A stretch of 64,000 nucleotides of DNA from positions 3,162,001-3,226,000 of the forward strand of contig NZ_OU745390.1 in the NCBI RefSeq assembly GCF_916618955.1. Reading direction: 5' to 3'. Position numbers and translations under genes: made by a program. The DNA comes from Pseudomonas sp. Marseille-Q3773. Its GTDB lineage: Bacteria > Pseudomonadota > Gammaproteobacteria > Pseudomonadales > Pseudomonadaceae. The notes beneath the pieces are model-generated. The model was not told the origin of the DNA and did no database searches. It saw only the letters and a list, made by a program, of their open reading frames with translations. This document shows, piece after piece, positions 18,815 to 27,473 of the stretch. How positions within the stretch are numbered: the stretch's first letter is position 1; each line of letters opens with the position of its first letter.

Positions 18815-20959
18815 TCAGGAAATCTCCCGCCGGAACGGCGGCAGCGCATTGAGAATAGCCTTGCCGTAGCGCTGAGTGACCAGACGCCGATCAAGCAAGG
18901 TGATAACGCCGCGATCCTGTTCGGTTCGCAGCAGGCGGCCACAGGCCTGGATCAGCCGCAGCGAGGCATCGGGCACGGCAATTTCCATGAACGGGTTGCC
19001 GCCGCGGGCCTCGATCCATTCCGCCAATGCTGCTTCGACCGGGTCGTCGGGCACGGCGAAGGGAATCTTGGCAATCACCACGTGTTCGCAATATGCCCCC
19101 GGCAAGTCGACCCCTTCGGCAAAGCTGGCGAGGCCGAACAGTACGCTGTGCTGGCCGTCGTCGACCCGCGCCTTGTGCTTGTTCAGTGTTTCCTGCTTGG
19201 ACAGGTTGCCCTGGATCAGCACCAGTTTGCGCCAGTCACGGTCCAGACCATCGAACACGTCCTGCATCTGCTTGCGTGAAGAGAACAGCACCAGCGCACC
19301 ACGGGCATCCTCGACGATGTTTGGTAACTCGCGGATGATCGCTGCGGTGTGCGCAGCCGCGTCGCGCGGGTCGGCCTTGAGGTCGGGGACCCGCAGCAGG
19401 CCGGCATCACCATGCACGAACGGGCTGGGCACCACGCAGGTGACCGCATCACGCGGCAAGCCCGAGCGCATGCGGAAGCGGTCGAACTTACCCAGCGCGG
19501 TCAGCGTCGCCGAGGTCACCAACGCGCCATGAGCAACGTTCCACAGGCTGCGACGAAGCATGTCAGCGGCCAGGATGGGGCTGGCGTTGACCTCGATATC
19601 AAACAGCGCCCCGCTCTCGGCCAGGGTCAGCCAGCGTGCCATGGGCGGGCTGTCTTCCGGGTCTTCGGCGGTGAAGGCTGTCCATAGTTCCCAGTTGCCC
19701 TGGGCGCGGGTGACCAGGCTGCCGAACAGCGGGTACCACTCCTCGGCCTGGTGGCTGGCGATACCGATGTTGACCTCGCCGTCCATGCCCTCCTTGAGCA
19801 GATCGGCCAGCCGGGTGAACAGGTCATTGAGACGGGCAAAGCCCTTTTTCAGCTCGATGCCCACTTCGCGGATCTGCTCTGGCACCACGCCGCCTTCGAA
19901 ACGGTAGCGCGGGCGCTCACGGCCTTCGTTGTCTTCGCCGGGGCGGAAATCGGCAACCTGCTCGCACAGGGTGAACATGAATTGCTGCTGGGTACGCACT
20001 TCCCGCGCCAGCTCGGGCACCTGCTCGATGTACTTGCCCAGGTCTCCGGGCAGCGGGTGCTGGGCCAGCAGCTTGGTCAGGTTCTTGGCGGTCTGCTCCA
20101 GCCAGTCGGCAGTGGAGCGCAGGCGTGAATAGTGGGCGAAATGGCCGATGGCCTTGTCTGGCAGGTGGTGGCCTTCATCGAACACGTACAGGGTGTCGCG
20201 CGGGTCGGGGAGCACCGCACCGCCGCCCAGCGCCAGGTCGGCCAGGACCATGTCGTGGTTGGTGACGATCACGTCGACCTTGCCCATGCCTTCGCGCGCC
20301 TTGTAGAACACGCACTGCTGGAAATTCGGGCAATGGCGGCCGGTGCACTGGCTGTGGTCGGTAGTCAGGCGCGCCCAGTCCTGGTCCTCCAGGGCTTCAG
20401 GCCAACTGTCGCGGTCGCCGTCCCAGCGGTTGCCGGCAAGCTTCTCGATCATGCTGTTGAACAGCTTCTGGCTGCGCTCGTCGACTTCGATGCGGAAGCC
20501 CTCTTCTTCGAACAGCTGGGCAGTGGCCGACTGGGCGTGCCCCTCCTGCAACAGGATGTCGAGCTTGGACAGGCACAGGTAGCGGCCGCGGCCCTTGGCC
20601 AGGGCGAAGCTGAAGTTGAGCCCGCTGCTGCGCATCAGGTCGGGCAGGTCCTTGAACACGATCTGCTCCTGCAACGCCACGGTAGCCGTGGCGATCACCA
20701 GGCGCTTGCCGGCGGCCTTGGCGGCCGGAATGGCCGCCAGGCTGTAGGCCACGGTCTTGCCGGTACCAGTGCCTGCCTCCACCGCCACCACGGCGGGTTC
20801 GCCGGCACGACGGCCTTCGTCGTCGCAGGCGATGTCGCCAAGCACCTTGGCCACTTCGGCGATCATCAGGCGCTGGCCATAGCGCGGCTTGAGGCTCTTG
20901 GCTTCGAGAAAACGCGTGTAGGCGCCCTGGATGGTGGCTTTGAGTTCGTTGCTGATCAT
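18815..20959 (-). CDS. dinG: ATP-dependent DNA helicase DinG
   Basis: A 714-residue superfamily 2 iron-sulfur helicase of the XPD/DinG group, unwinding D-loops, R-loops and G-quadruplex structures in replication-repair conflicts. Walker A is AGTGTGKT near residue 65, the DEAH-type box is VFDEGHHLPD, and the [4Fe-4S] cysteines are in YLCLSK, QCTGRHCPNFQQC. C-terminal motifs LFSSRKQMQDVF, FAEGVDLPG and QACGRLLRTEQDRG are complete. Length equals that of pseudomonad DinG. No LexA-type box is evident upstream. Confidence 0.95.
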   Translation of the reverse strand: MISNELKATIQGAYTRFLEAKSLKPRYGQRLMIAEVAKVLGDIACDDEGRRAGEPAVVAVEAGTGTGKTVAYSLAAIPAAKAAGKRLVIATATVALQEQIVFKDLPDLMRSSGLNFSFALAKGRGRYLCLSKLDILLQEGHAQSATAQLFEEEGFRIEVDERSQKLFNSMIEKLAGNRWDGDRDSWPEALEDQDWARLTTDHSQCTGRHCPNFQQCVFYKAREGMGKVDVIVTNHDMVLADLALGGGAVLPDPRDTLYVFDEGHHLPDKAIGHFAHYSRLRSTADWLEQTAKNLTKLLAQHPLPGDLGKYIEQVPELAREVRTQQQFMFTLCEQVADFRPGEDNEGRERPRYRFEGGVVPEQIREVGIELKKGFARLNDLFTRLADLLKEGMDGEVNIGIASHQAEEWYPLFGSLVTRAQGNWELWTAFTAEDPEDSPPMARWLTLAESGALFDIEVNASPILAADMLRRSLWNVAHGALVTSATLTALGKFDRFRMRSGLPRDAVTCVVPSPFVHGDAGLLRVPDLKADPRDAAAHTAAIIRELPNIVEDARGALVLFSSRKQMQDVFDGLDRDWRKLVLIQGNLSKQETLNKHKARVDDGQHSVLFGLASFAEGVDLPGAYCEHVVIAKIPFAVPDDPVEAALAEWIEARGGNPFMEIAVPDASLRLIQACGRLLRTEQDRGVITLLDRRLVTQRYGKAILNALPPFRREIS

Positions 20960-21057
20960 GGTCTGCAGGCGCCCGGCGGGCTGGATATATTTTCAGTGTT
21001 TCGCATGGGGCGGCTATCATACCCCGCTATTGCCCTTTATGCCGCATGGAGATCCGG

Positions 21058-21522
21058 ATGCTTGCCTTTGCCCTGCCTTACACATTGCATGTATTGGCCG
21101 CCCTGGTGTGGGTCGGCGGCATGTTCTTCGCCTGGCTGGTTCTGCGCCCGGCCACGGTTGCAGCCCTGGAAGGGCCTGCGCGGCTGCGTTTGTGGGTGGA
21201 AGTTTTCCGACGTTTCTTCGGCTGGGTGTGGCTGGCCGTGGCGATTTTGGCGATCAGTGGTATCGGTATGTTGCACATGCGCTTCAGCGGCTTCGAGACC
21301 GCACCGAAGTATGTGCAGGTGATGATCGGTGGTGGTATCGCGATGTTTGCCCTGTTCATGCGCGTGCAGGCGTTGCTGCTACCCGAGCTGAAAGCGGCGG
21401 TGCAGGCCGAGGACTGGCCGGCGGGTGCGGCGGTGCTCGGGCGGATCCGACGAATGGTGGGGATCAACCTGCTGCTCGGCCTGGCGGTCGTCGCCGTGGC
21501 CAGCTCGCGCCTGGTGATCTGA
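21058..21522 (+). CDS. CopD-family integral membrane protein
   Basis: A 154-residue membrane protein with four hydrophobic helices (LPYTLHVLAALVWVGGMFFA, FFGWVWLAVAILAISGIG, VMIGGGIAMFALFMRVQ, IGLLLGLAVVAVASS-like C-terminus). HVLAALVWVGGMFF with its His matches the CopD/YchO-like family, which has been linked to copper or heme, but here the function is unproved. GGAG lies 6 nt before the ATG at 21058, preferred over the one four codons upstream. Divergent from dinG, followed by a paired REP element. Confidence 0.78.
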   Translation: MLAFALPYTLHVLAALVWVGGMFFAWLVLRPATVAALEGPARLRLWVEVFRRFFGWVWLAVAILAISGIGMLHMRFSGFETAPKYVQVMIGGGIAMFALFMRVQALLLPELKAAVQAEDWPAGAAVLGRIRRMVGINLLLGLAVVAVASSRLVI

Positions 21523-21536
21523 CAGGCTACGCCCCC

Positions 21537-21650
21537 TGCAGGAGCGGCCTTGTGTCGCGATGGGCTGCGCAGCAGCCCCCGATTTCAGCGTTTCTGCATT
21601 GATTTGTGGGGCTGCTGCGCAGCCCATCGCGACACAGGGCCGCTCCTGCA
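21537..21650. repeat. REPIN: inverted pair of REP elements
   Basis: Two 43-bp REP copies (21537-21579 and 21608-21650) in opposite orientation, differing at one base, separated by 28 bp. Cores are GGCTGCGCAGCAGCCCC and the GGAGCGGCC end. The arrangement forms a long cruciform between the CopD-like gene and the end of the collagen-like gene, and probably ends transcription from both sides. Confidence 0.9.
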
Positions 21651-21669
21651 AGGGCATGCGGTAGGGCTT

Positions 21670-22428
21670 CTACAGGCGTTGCAGGATCAACTCACCCGTT
21701 GCCCCCGCCGCTCCTGGCTGCCCCGGTTGCCCCGGCCGGCCATTGGCGCCCGCCTCGGTGCTGTACACCAGGCAGCCCTTGCTGGCCCCGCCCTTACCTG
21801 CCTTGCCTGGCGCCCCGGCCTTGCCCGCTGCGCCGCCGTCCAGGCGCACTACGATGCGCTCCTGCGGGAAGCCCTGCGGCACGCTCAGGCGAATGCGCCC
21901 ACCCGGTGCACCATCATGGCCGTTGCCACCGTCATCGCCGTTGGCACCGCGGCTGGCCTGGCCCCAGGTGCAGCCACCGGCCTGGCCATTGGCGCCATCG
22001 AGCCCCACGTACCCGGGCGCACCAGCGCCACCGCGGGCATCGATCATCAGCCGCTCCGCGTCCACTTCCGTCAGCTTCAGCTCCAGGCTACGCCCGGAGC
22101 GGGCTGCCCGCTGGTACGTACCCGCCGCCCCCGGTGCACTGAATTCGCTGCCCTCGGCCAGACGCGCGCTACGCGCTTCGATCAGCAGCGGGCTGTCGGA
22201 GGGCGCAATGGCGATACGCGCATTCCGCCCCAGCTCCAGCTGGTCGACCTTCAGTTCCGCCAAGGTGGCCGGCAGCAGCAGGGTGGCGGCGTCGGCGACA
22301 CGCAACTGCGCAAGGTGCACACTGGCCGACTTGTCGGGCAGGCGCAGCATGGAATTGGCTGCGACCTCGAGACTCTCGGCCTGAGCCAGGGGAACGGCCA
22401 GCATGGCCAGCAACATCAGATTACGCAT
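21670..22428 (-). CDS. Secreted collagen-like (Gly-X-Y) protein
   Basis: A 252-residue exported protein. Signal MRNLMLLAMLAVPLAQA, then an N-terminal 100-residue beta-rich domain, then broken collagen-like Gly-X-Y tracts (GLDGANGQAGG, RGANGDDGGNGHDGAPGG, GKAGAPGKAGKGG, GRPGQPGQPGAAGATG) interrupted by short beta segments and ending ELILQRL. Two isolated Cys (GGCTWG, KGCLVYS) may pair. AGGAGG lies 9 nt before the ATG. The start overlaps the DUF1145 stop by 8 bp, so the two are translationally coupled. Function unknown; surface or periplasmic structural role is inference. Confidence 0.75.
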   Translation of the reverse strand: MRNLMLLAMLAVPLAQAESLEVAANSMLRLPDKSASVHLAQLRVADAATLLLPATLAELKVDQLELGRNARIAIAPSDSPLLIEARSARLAEGSEFSAPGAAGTYQRAARSGRSLELKLTEVDAERLMIDARGGAGAPGYVGLDGANGQAGGCTWGQASRGANGDDGGNGHDGAPGGRIRLSVPQGFPQERIVVRLDGGAAGKAGAPGKAGKGGASKGCLVYSTEAGANGRPGQPGQPGAAGATGELILQRL

Positions 22429-22696
22429 TTCGCGGCGCCTCCTGCGCACGGGGAATGGACATGACATGGAAGATGCCCGTCAGCAAGATCTGCAACCGAT
22501 CGAACCAGCGGTGGCTGCGCCCACGCAAGCTGCCATTGAAGAACAGCACTTCAAGCAGGTGCAGGCCCAGCAAGGCGATGCCAGCGGCATTGATCAGCAG
22601 ATTGAAAGGCAAGGGTTGTGGCATCAACAGGTTGAACAACACCACCCCCCAGAATGCGACCGTCAGGACCTTGCCCAGGCCCAGGATGAACTTCAT
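22421..22696 (-). CDS. DUF1145 family membrane protein
   Basis: A 91-residue inner-membrane protein of the DUF1145 family: two or three hydrophobic segments (VLTVAFWGVVLFNLLMPQP, LLINAAGIALLGLHLLEVLFF, LQILLTGIFHVMSI) and a basic connection (LRGRSHRWFDR). A purine-rich GGGGCGGGG stretch precedes the ATG. It overlaps the collagen-like gene by 8 bp. No biochemical role is known for the family. Confidence 0.78.
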   Translation of the reverse strand: MKFILGLGKVLTVAFWGVVLFNLLMPQPLPFNLLINAAGIALLGLHLLEVLFFNGSLRGRSHRWFDRLQILLTGIFHVMSIPRAQEAPRNA

Positions 22697-22794
22697 ACCC
22701 CGCCCCTGATGGATTGTTGTTATGTCGAGACGCCCGTTCGAGCGGGCCGTGCGAAGCACATTAACTGCAATGCCAAGGCAGGCGCCAGCATCAC

Positions 22795-23514
22795 TCAGTT
22801 GAGATGCAGCTCCACCCGTCGGTTGCGCGCGCGCCCCTCCTCGCTTTCGTTGTCGGCGAGCGGTTCGCTTTCGCCACGCCCCTGGCTGGTGACCTTGCCC
22901 GGCTCCAGCCCCTGGCCGATCAGGTACTCGGCGACGCTGCCGGCGCGGCGTTCGGAAAGCACCTGGTTATAGCTGTCGGAGCCGACGCTGTCGGTATGGC
23001 CGATCACCCGGACCTTGGCCACCGTCGGCGAATCAAGTTTCGCCACCAGGCCTTGCAGGCGCTGCTGGGCCGCTGGCGTCAGCTCGGCGGAATCGAAGGC
23101 GAACATCACCGCGCCGTTGTCATCCAGGATGACTACCTCCGGCGACGGCTCAGGCTCGCTGGCCGGTGACGCTGCGGGGTACTGCTTCAACGGGCAGCCC
23201 ATATGGTCTACTGCGACCCCGGCGGGAGTATCGGCACAGTGATCGCGGCGGTCAAAAATACCGTCGTTATCTTCATCGCCATCCTGGGCGTAACAGATCA
23301 GGCCTCCGGTGACGGCGCCAAGGGCACCGCCAGCAGCCGCCCAGGCCGAACTTTCGATGGCGCCCAGGCCACCACCGGCCAGGCCGCCGAGCAGGCTGCA
23401 GAGGGGCCAGGTCCTCTGGTTGAGCGGCGCGCTGCCATCGCTGTGGCTGGCGCAGCCCGCGAGCAGGCTGGCAACCACCAACAACGGTAGCGCCGCCGTC
23501 GACGTCACATTCAT
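22795..23514 (-). CDS. OmpA-family lipoprotein with TSP3-like linker (copy A)
   Basis: A 239-residue lipoprotein. Signal MNVTSTAALPLLVVASLLAG precedes Cys21; a glycine-zipper-like hydrophobic stretch follows (LLGGLAGGGLGAIESSAWAA); then a thrombospondin-3-like calcium motif (DGDEDNDGIFDRRDHC) and a C-terminal OmpA peptidoglycan-binding domain (IGHTDSVGSDSYNQVLSERR, GRGESEPLADN, ARNRRVELHL). AGGAG is 8 nt before the ATG. It is a paralogue of the next gene downstream of its promoter side (copy B), indicating a local duplication. Confidence 0.87.
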   Translation of the reverse strand: MNVTSTAALPLLVVASLLAGCASHSDGSAPLNQRTWPLCSLLGGLAGGGLGAIESSAWAAAGGALGAVTGGLICYAQDGDEDNDGIFDRRDHCADTPAGVAVDHMGCPLKQYPAASPASEPEPSPEVVILDDNGAVMFAFDSAELTPAAQQRLQGLVAKLDSPTVAKVRVIGHTDSVGSDSYNQVLSERRAGSVAEYLIGQGLEPGKVTSQGRGESEPLADNESEEGRARNRRVELHLN

Positions 23515-23604
23515 GCTGAACGCTCCTGTGTCATTGGCCACGCGCTACGCCTGGCCAGTGAAGACGCGCCCGTGCCACTGCTCAAGGCACGGGCGCATGC
23601 CGCC

Positions 23605-24297
23605 CTACCGCTGGATCTTGATCTCGGTACGACGGTTCATGGCGCGCCCGTCGGCCGTGGCGTTGTCCGCTACCGGCTGGGTCTCGCCGGCACCGACCAC
23701 CGACACGAAGCTGCTACGCGGCACCCCGCTCTCGACCAGGTAGTCGGTTACTGCGTGGGCCCGGCGTTCGGACAGTTTCTGGTTGTAGCTGTCGGAGCCG
23801 ACGCTGTCGGTATGGCCGCTGACGCTCAGGCGGGCGGACGGTGCCTCCTGCTTCAGGCGGGTGGCAATGGTATTGAGGCGCTCCTTGTCGCTGGCGGTCA
23901 GGCGCGCAGAATCGAATTCGAAGTGCACATCGCGGATGACGATGACTTCTTCCTTCTGCACCACCACTTCCTCGACCACTGGCGCCGGCTCAGGCGGGCA
24001 ACCGTTGGCATCCACCTGCACGCCACGCGGAGTGCCGGGGCACTTGTCGCGGCTGTCCGGCACGCCATCGCCATCCTCGTCGCCATCGCCATGGGACCAG
24101 CAGTAGCCTGCCGCCAGGCCACCGCCCAGCAACGCGCCCCAGCCAGCCCAGCTGGAACTTTCGATAGCGCCCAGGGCGGCGCCGCCTACACCCCCGACGG
24201 CGGCACATTTCGGCCAGTCGGTTTTTTGCAAACCTGCACAACCAGTCAACACACTGGTGAGCAGGACCAGGGGTATCGCTGTGCGTACTATGCTCAT
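23605..24297 (-). CDS. OmpA-family lipoprotein with TSP3-like linker (copy B)
   Basis: A 230-residue lipoprotein, same architecture as copy A: signal MSIVRTAIPLVLLTSVLTG then Cys20, a Gly/Ala zipper (GGVGGAALGAIESSSWAGWG), calcium-type motif DGDEDGDGVPDSRDKC, and an OmpA domain (SGHTDSVGSDSYNQKLSERR, GAGETQPVADN, MNRRTEIKIQR). AGGAG lies 10 nt upstream of the ATG. It precedes copy A by 90 bp in the same orientation, so both may be one operon. Role: outer membrane to peptidoglycan tethering, inferred from the domain. Confidence 0.88.
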   Translation of the reverse strand: MSIVRTAIPLVLLTSVLTGCAGLQKTDWPKCAAVGGVGGAALGAIESSSWAGWGALLGGGLAAGYCWSHGDGDEDGDGVPDSRDKCPGTPRGVQVDANGCPPEPAPVVEEVVVQKEEVIVIRDVHFEFDSARLTASDKERLNTIATRLKQEAPSARLSVSGHTDSVGSDSYNQKLSERRAHAVTDYLVESGVPRSSFVSVVGAGETQPVADNATADGRAMNRRTEIKIQR

Positions 24298-24455
24298 TTC
24301 ATTGCTTCTCCTAGGGGGAATCGGCATAAGGCCGATCTCTCGGAGTAAAGACCGCGCATTCCATCCCTGCCAGCAATAAGCCACGACGCGGTCACATGCC
24401 TCTTTGCCCACACGCTGTGGCCCGCTAGTCTTGGACGACTTGAAGAGGACTTGCA

Positions 24456-24950
24456 ATGAACGACCGCTTTTCCCAGCGCACGCCGCAGCAGGCCCTGGCC
24501 GCCCTGCTCGAGCGCTTCACCCCGCAACGCCTGCTGCTGGTGGGCGCGCGCTTTCCGGCACTGGACGCCTTCGCCCAGGCGCACCCGCAGGTGACCATCG
24601 CCACCGCAGCCCCTGGCCCGCTGCCGGCCGAACTCGCCGCCCAGCGCTTTGACCTGGCGCTGCTGGTGGACTGCCTGGAGCATCTGCCCAAGCGCACAGG
24701 CCTGGAACTGCTCGGCGGCGTGCGCAATCTCAATGCCAGCCGGGTTGCAGTGCTGGCCGACCTGGCCGCCTGTGGCTGGCAGGACACCGACTTTTTCGCC
24801 CTGGCCCTGTCGGCCAGCGAGAAATTCTGCCGTGATGAGCAGGTCTTGAGCCTGTTCACCTATGATCTACATGACTACAAGCAGGTGCCGGACTGGCTCA
24901 ACGCCAAGTTCTGGGCCAACCCTGAAAACTTTGGCAAGTACTGGTGGTGA
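24456..24950 (+). CDS. Conserved hypothetical protein (DUF6231-like)
   Basis: A 164-residue soluble protein. The sequence [20 protein letters not shown] then [20 protein letters not shown] resembles the core of a class I methyltransferase fold without the full glycine-rich SAM motif, so a degenerate methyltransferase is possible. The C-terminus is aromatic ([18 protein letters not shown]). I believe this is the family called DUF6231 in pseudomonads, but not with certainty. It heads a run of four close genes ending at 26119. Confidence 0.65.
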   Translation: MNDRFSQRTPQQALAALLERFTPQRLLLVGARFPALDAFAQAHPQVTIATAAPGPLPAELAAQRFDLALLVDCLEHLPKRTGLELLGGVRNLNASRVAVLADLAACGWQDTDFFALALSASEKFCRDEQVLSLFTYDLHDYKQVPDWLNAKFWANPENFGKYWW

Positions 24951-24952
24951 AG

Positions 24953-25429
24953 ATGAGTGTCTCGGTCTGCCCTTGCGGCAGTGGCAACCTGCTCGACGCC
25001 TGTTGCGGGCACTACCATGCCGGCACCCCGGCGCCGGATGCCCAGGCGCTGATGCGCTCGCGCTACAGTGCCTATGTGCTGGGCCTGGTCGACTACCTGG
25101 TGGCCACCACCCTGCCGGCCCAGCAAGCCGGTCTGGACCGTGCCGCCATGGCCGCCTGGAGTGCCCAGAGCACCTGGCTTGGCCTGGAGGTCGAAGCGGC
25201 GGAGGTGTTGGGTGGCCAGCCTGAGCATGCCTTTGTGACCTTCACCGCACGCTGGCACGACCAGGAGGGCGATCACCAGCACCGCGAACGTTCGGCCTTC
25301 GTCCAGCATGCCGGGCGCTGGTACTTCATCGACCCGACGGTCGGGCTCAAGGCCGGGCGCAATGACCCCTGCCCCTGCGCCAGTGGCCAGAAGTTCAAGA
25401 AGTGCTGCGCCAGCTACGTGGGTAGCTGA
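24953..25429 (+). CDS. YchJ-like SEC-C protein (UPF0225)
   Basis: A 158-residue protein with zinc-binding SEC-C motifs at both ends ([19 protein letters not shown] and [20 protein letters not shown]) and an NTF2/cystatin-like middle ([21 protein letters not shown]), the layout of E. coli YchJ / UPF0225. Function is unknown; SEC-C modules bind one zinc and, in SecA, contact SecB and the ribosome. The ATG is 2 bp after the previous stop; a GTG three codons earlier would overlap. Confidence 0.87.
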   Translation: MSVSVCPCGSGNLLDACCGHYHAGTPAPDAQALMRSRYSAYVLGLVDYLVATTLPAQQAGLDRAAMAAWSAQSTWLGLEVEAAEVLGGQPEHAFVTFTARWHDQEGDHQHRERSAFVQHAGRWYFIDPTVGLKAGRNDPCPCASGQKFKKCCASYVGS

Positions 25430-25431
25430 CC

Positions 25432-25914
25432 ATGATCGCCCGCGCCCGCCTGCTGCTCGGCCCGCTGCTCGCCTGCCTGGCATTGCTGGCGGGTTGCAGC
25501 AGCTGGGGCGGCGGCGACTGGCGCGAACCCGAGGTACGCCTGGTCGAGGTCGAGACGGTGAAGGCACGGTTGCTGGAGCAGGAGTTCGTGCTGCACCTGC
25601 AAGTCGACAACCCCAATGACGGCCGCCTGTTCATCCGCAACCTGTCGTACGCCATACGCCTCAACGACCTGCTGCTGGTGCAGGATGAAACCAGCCTGTG
25701 GCGCAGTGTTGGCGGGCATGCCCGACGCACCTTCAAGATCACTGCGCGAACCAACCTGTGGCAACACCTGAAACCTTTGGCCAAGCTGCTCAAGAGCGGT
25801 CAGCCGCTGCATTACAACCTGCAAGGTGAACTGGCGACCGGGTTGCTCCTGCATCGAGACCTGCACTTGTCGCGCAGTGGTGAGATAATCCCCGGCGATC
25901 ATCACCCGGAGTAA
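25432..25914 (+). CDS. LEA14-like (WHy domain) lipoprotein
   Basis: A 160-residue lipoprotein. Signal [20 protein letters not shown] and lipobox LAGC place acylated Cys22. The mature domain has the LEA type 2 / WHy pattern ([22 protein letters not shown]), a beta-sandwich found in stress-linked proteins. The start codon is 2 bp after the YchJ-like stop, so the genes are very likely cotranscribed. Specific role unknown. Confidence 0.83.
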   Translation: MIARARLLLGPLLACLALLAGCSSWGGGDWREPEVRLVEVETVKARLLEQEFVLHLQVDNPNDGRLFIRNLSYAIRLNDLLLVQDETSLWRSVGGHARRTFKITARTNLWQHLKPLAKLLKSGQPLHYNLQGELATGLLLHRDLHLSRSGEIIPGDHHPE

Positions 25915-25921
25915 CCCCGCA

Positions 25922-26119
25922 ATGTCCCAGCAACCCCACGTTCATGGCCCTGACTGCAACCACGATCATGATCACCACGACGATCATGGCCACGTCCACG
26001 GCCCGCACTGCAACCACGGCCACCAGGAGCCGGTACGCAACGCCCTGAAGGACGTCGGCCGTAACGACCCCTGCCCGTGCGGTAGCCAGAAAAAGTTCAA
26101 GAAGTGCCACGGCGCCTGA
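25922..26119 (+). CDS. Small His-rich SEC-C metal-binding protein
   Basis: A 65-residue protein. The first half is His/Asp-rich ([20 protein letters not shown], then [10 protein letters not shown]), a probable zinc or nickel reservoir, and the second half is a complete SEC-C zinc motif ([20 protein letters not shown]) as at the SecA C-terminus. It ends the four-gene run and overlaps the convergent MFS gene by 23 bp. Metal binding is a confident inference; the biological role is not known. Confidence 0.83.
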   Translation: MSQQPHVHGPDCNHDHDHHDDHGHVHGPHCNHGHQEPVRNALKDVGRNDPCPCGSQKKFKKCHGA

Positions 26120-27317
26120 CTTGAACCGCAGCTGCGCGCCCCGGCTCCGGGCCGCGCAGTACGTAGCCGGCGGCCAGGAGCAGCACCATGCACAGCGCCA
26201 TGCACATGGCATTGGTCGCGTCCCAGCCGACCGTGCCCAGCAACAGCGACGGGCTGAAAGCGCCAACGGTCGCGAACAGGGCAATGGCCAGGTCGTTCTT
26301 CCCCTGTATCTGCATGGCTGACGGGCTGTTCTGCAGCGCTTGCGCCAGCAACGCCCCTCCGCCCACGTAGGTCAGGTTCCAGCCCAGGCCAAGAGCGATC
26401 AACGCCAAGGTCATCATGGCGTAACTGTGCGACCACAGGTTGATGGCCGCGCAGCCGATCAACAGCCCCAGGCCGGCGCAGATGGTCGTCCTGATCCCAA
26501 CCTTGTGGATGATCGCGCCGGTGAAGAACGAGGGTGCGAACATGGCAACCACATGCCATTGAATGGCCAGGCGCACGTCGGAGAAGTCCTCCTGCATGTG
26601 TTCCATGTGCAGGGAAGCCTGGATCATCAGCAGATTCATGACCCCGTACCCCAGCGCGGCCACTGTCATGGCCACGGCCAGCACCGGGCCGAGCGGCGTG
26701 GCGCTTGCGCCGGCCGGTTTTTCCACCTGCTCCAGGCTGGCCCGTGCGGCGTCGCCGGGCAGGCAGGCCGCAACCAGCAAGGACATTGCCGCCAGGCCGA
26801 GCAAGGCGGCATAACACAGCGCAAACAGCGGATAGCCGCCAACGTCGCGGAGCCATTGGGTGAGTGCCGGCCCGACCACGGCGGCGATCACCCCGCCCGC
26901 CACGACCAGGGAAAGCGCTTTGGGCTTCAGCTGTTGCGCCAGGTTGTCGGTAGCGGCGAAGCGGTTGAAGTTGGCGAACGCAATGTAGATACCCAGCGCC
27001 GAATGGCTGATCACCAGAGTTGCGAAATGCTGCTCCTGCACCGCCAGGTAACCGCTGATACCGGACACGGCCAGCGGTATCGAGCCCAGCATGAATGCCC
27101 GCTTGCGGCCAATACGGCTCATCAGCCTGGAGACCGGGTAAGTGGCCAGCATCATGCACAGGAACTGGAAACCGTAAGGCACGGTGGACCAGGTGCTGGC
27201 AGGTGCCAGCGCCGCCCCGACAGTGGCGGCCATGGTCACCGACATGACCGCAGTCGTCAGGTTGATTGATTGCGCCGTGAAATACAGATAAGTGCGCCGC
27301 GGAAGTGTGCTCGACAT
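26097..27317 (-). CDS. MFS transporter
   Basis: A 406-residue major facilitator protein with about 12 membrane helices. The loop-2/3 MFS signature appears as [20 protein letters not shown], and a matching basic loop ([14 protein letters not shown]) in the second half. Substrate is unknown. It is transcribed away from a MocR-type regulator gene across a 156-bp region with an inverted repeat, so it is probably that regulator's target. Its 3' end overlaps the SEC-C gene by 23 bp. Confidence 0.87.
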   Translation of the reverse strand: MSSTLPRRTYLYFTAQSINLTTAVMSVTMAATVGAALAPASTWSTVPYGFQFLCMMLATYPVSRLMSRIGRKRAFMLGSIPLAVSGISGYLAVQEQHFATLVISHSALGIYIAFANFNRFAATDNLAQQLKPKALSLVVAGGVIAAVVGPALTQWLRDVGGYPLFALCYAALLGLAAMSLLVAACLPGDAARASLEQVEKPAGASATPLGPVLAVAMTVAALGYGVMNLLMIQASLHMEHMQEDFSDVRLAIQWHVVAMFAPSFFTGAIIHKVGIRTTICAGLGLLIGCAAINLWSHSYAMMTLALIALGLGWNLTYVGGGALLAQALQNSPSAMQIQGKNDLAIALFATVGAFSPSLLLGTVGWDATNAMCMALCMVLLLAAGYVLRGPEPGRAAAVQVRRRGTS

Positions 27318-27473
27318 GGCATGTGCTCAGGTGGGTGAACGGTCGCGTATCCGGCACCTTGCAACGGCGCCGACAGGTGCATGGTGGCACCTGCCGCGCC
27401 CTCAAACGCAAACAGTCGACGCAGTTTCCGGTTAACTGTTAGGCTGTTTTTTCTAACAGCCGGCGGACCCGCC
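27318..27473. promoter_or_regulatory. Divergent promoter region with nested inverted repeats (likely MocR operator)
   Basis: Contains CTGTTAG (27436-27442) and CTAACAG (27453-27459), a 7-bp inverted repeat with a 10-bp spacer, and nested within it GGCTGTT / AACAGCC. It lies 15-40 bp before the MocR start, a fitting place for autoregulation and control of the divergent MFS gene. Operator assignment is inference. Confidence 0.55.
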
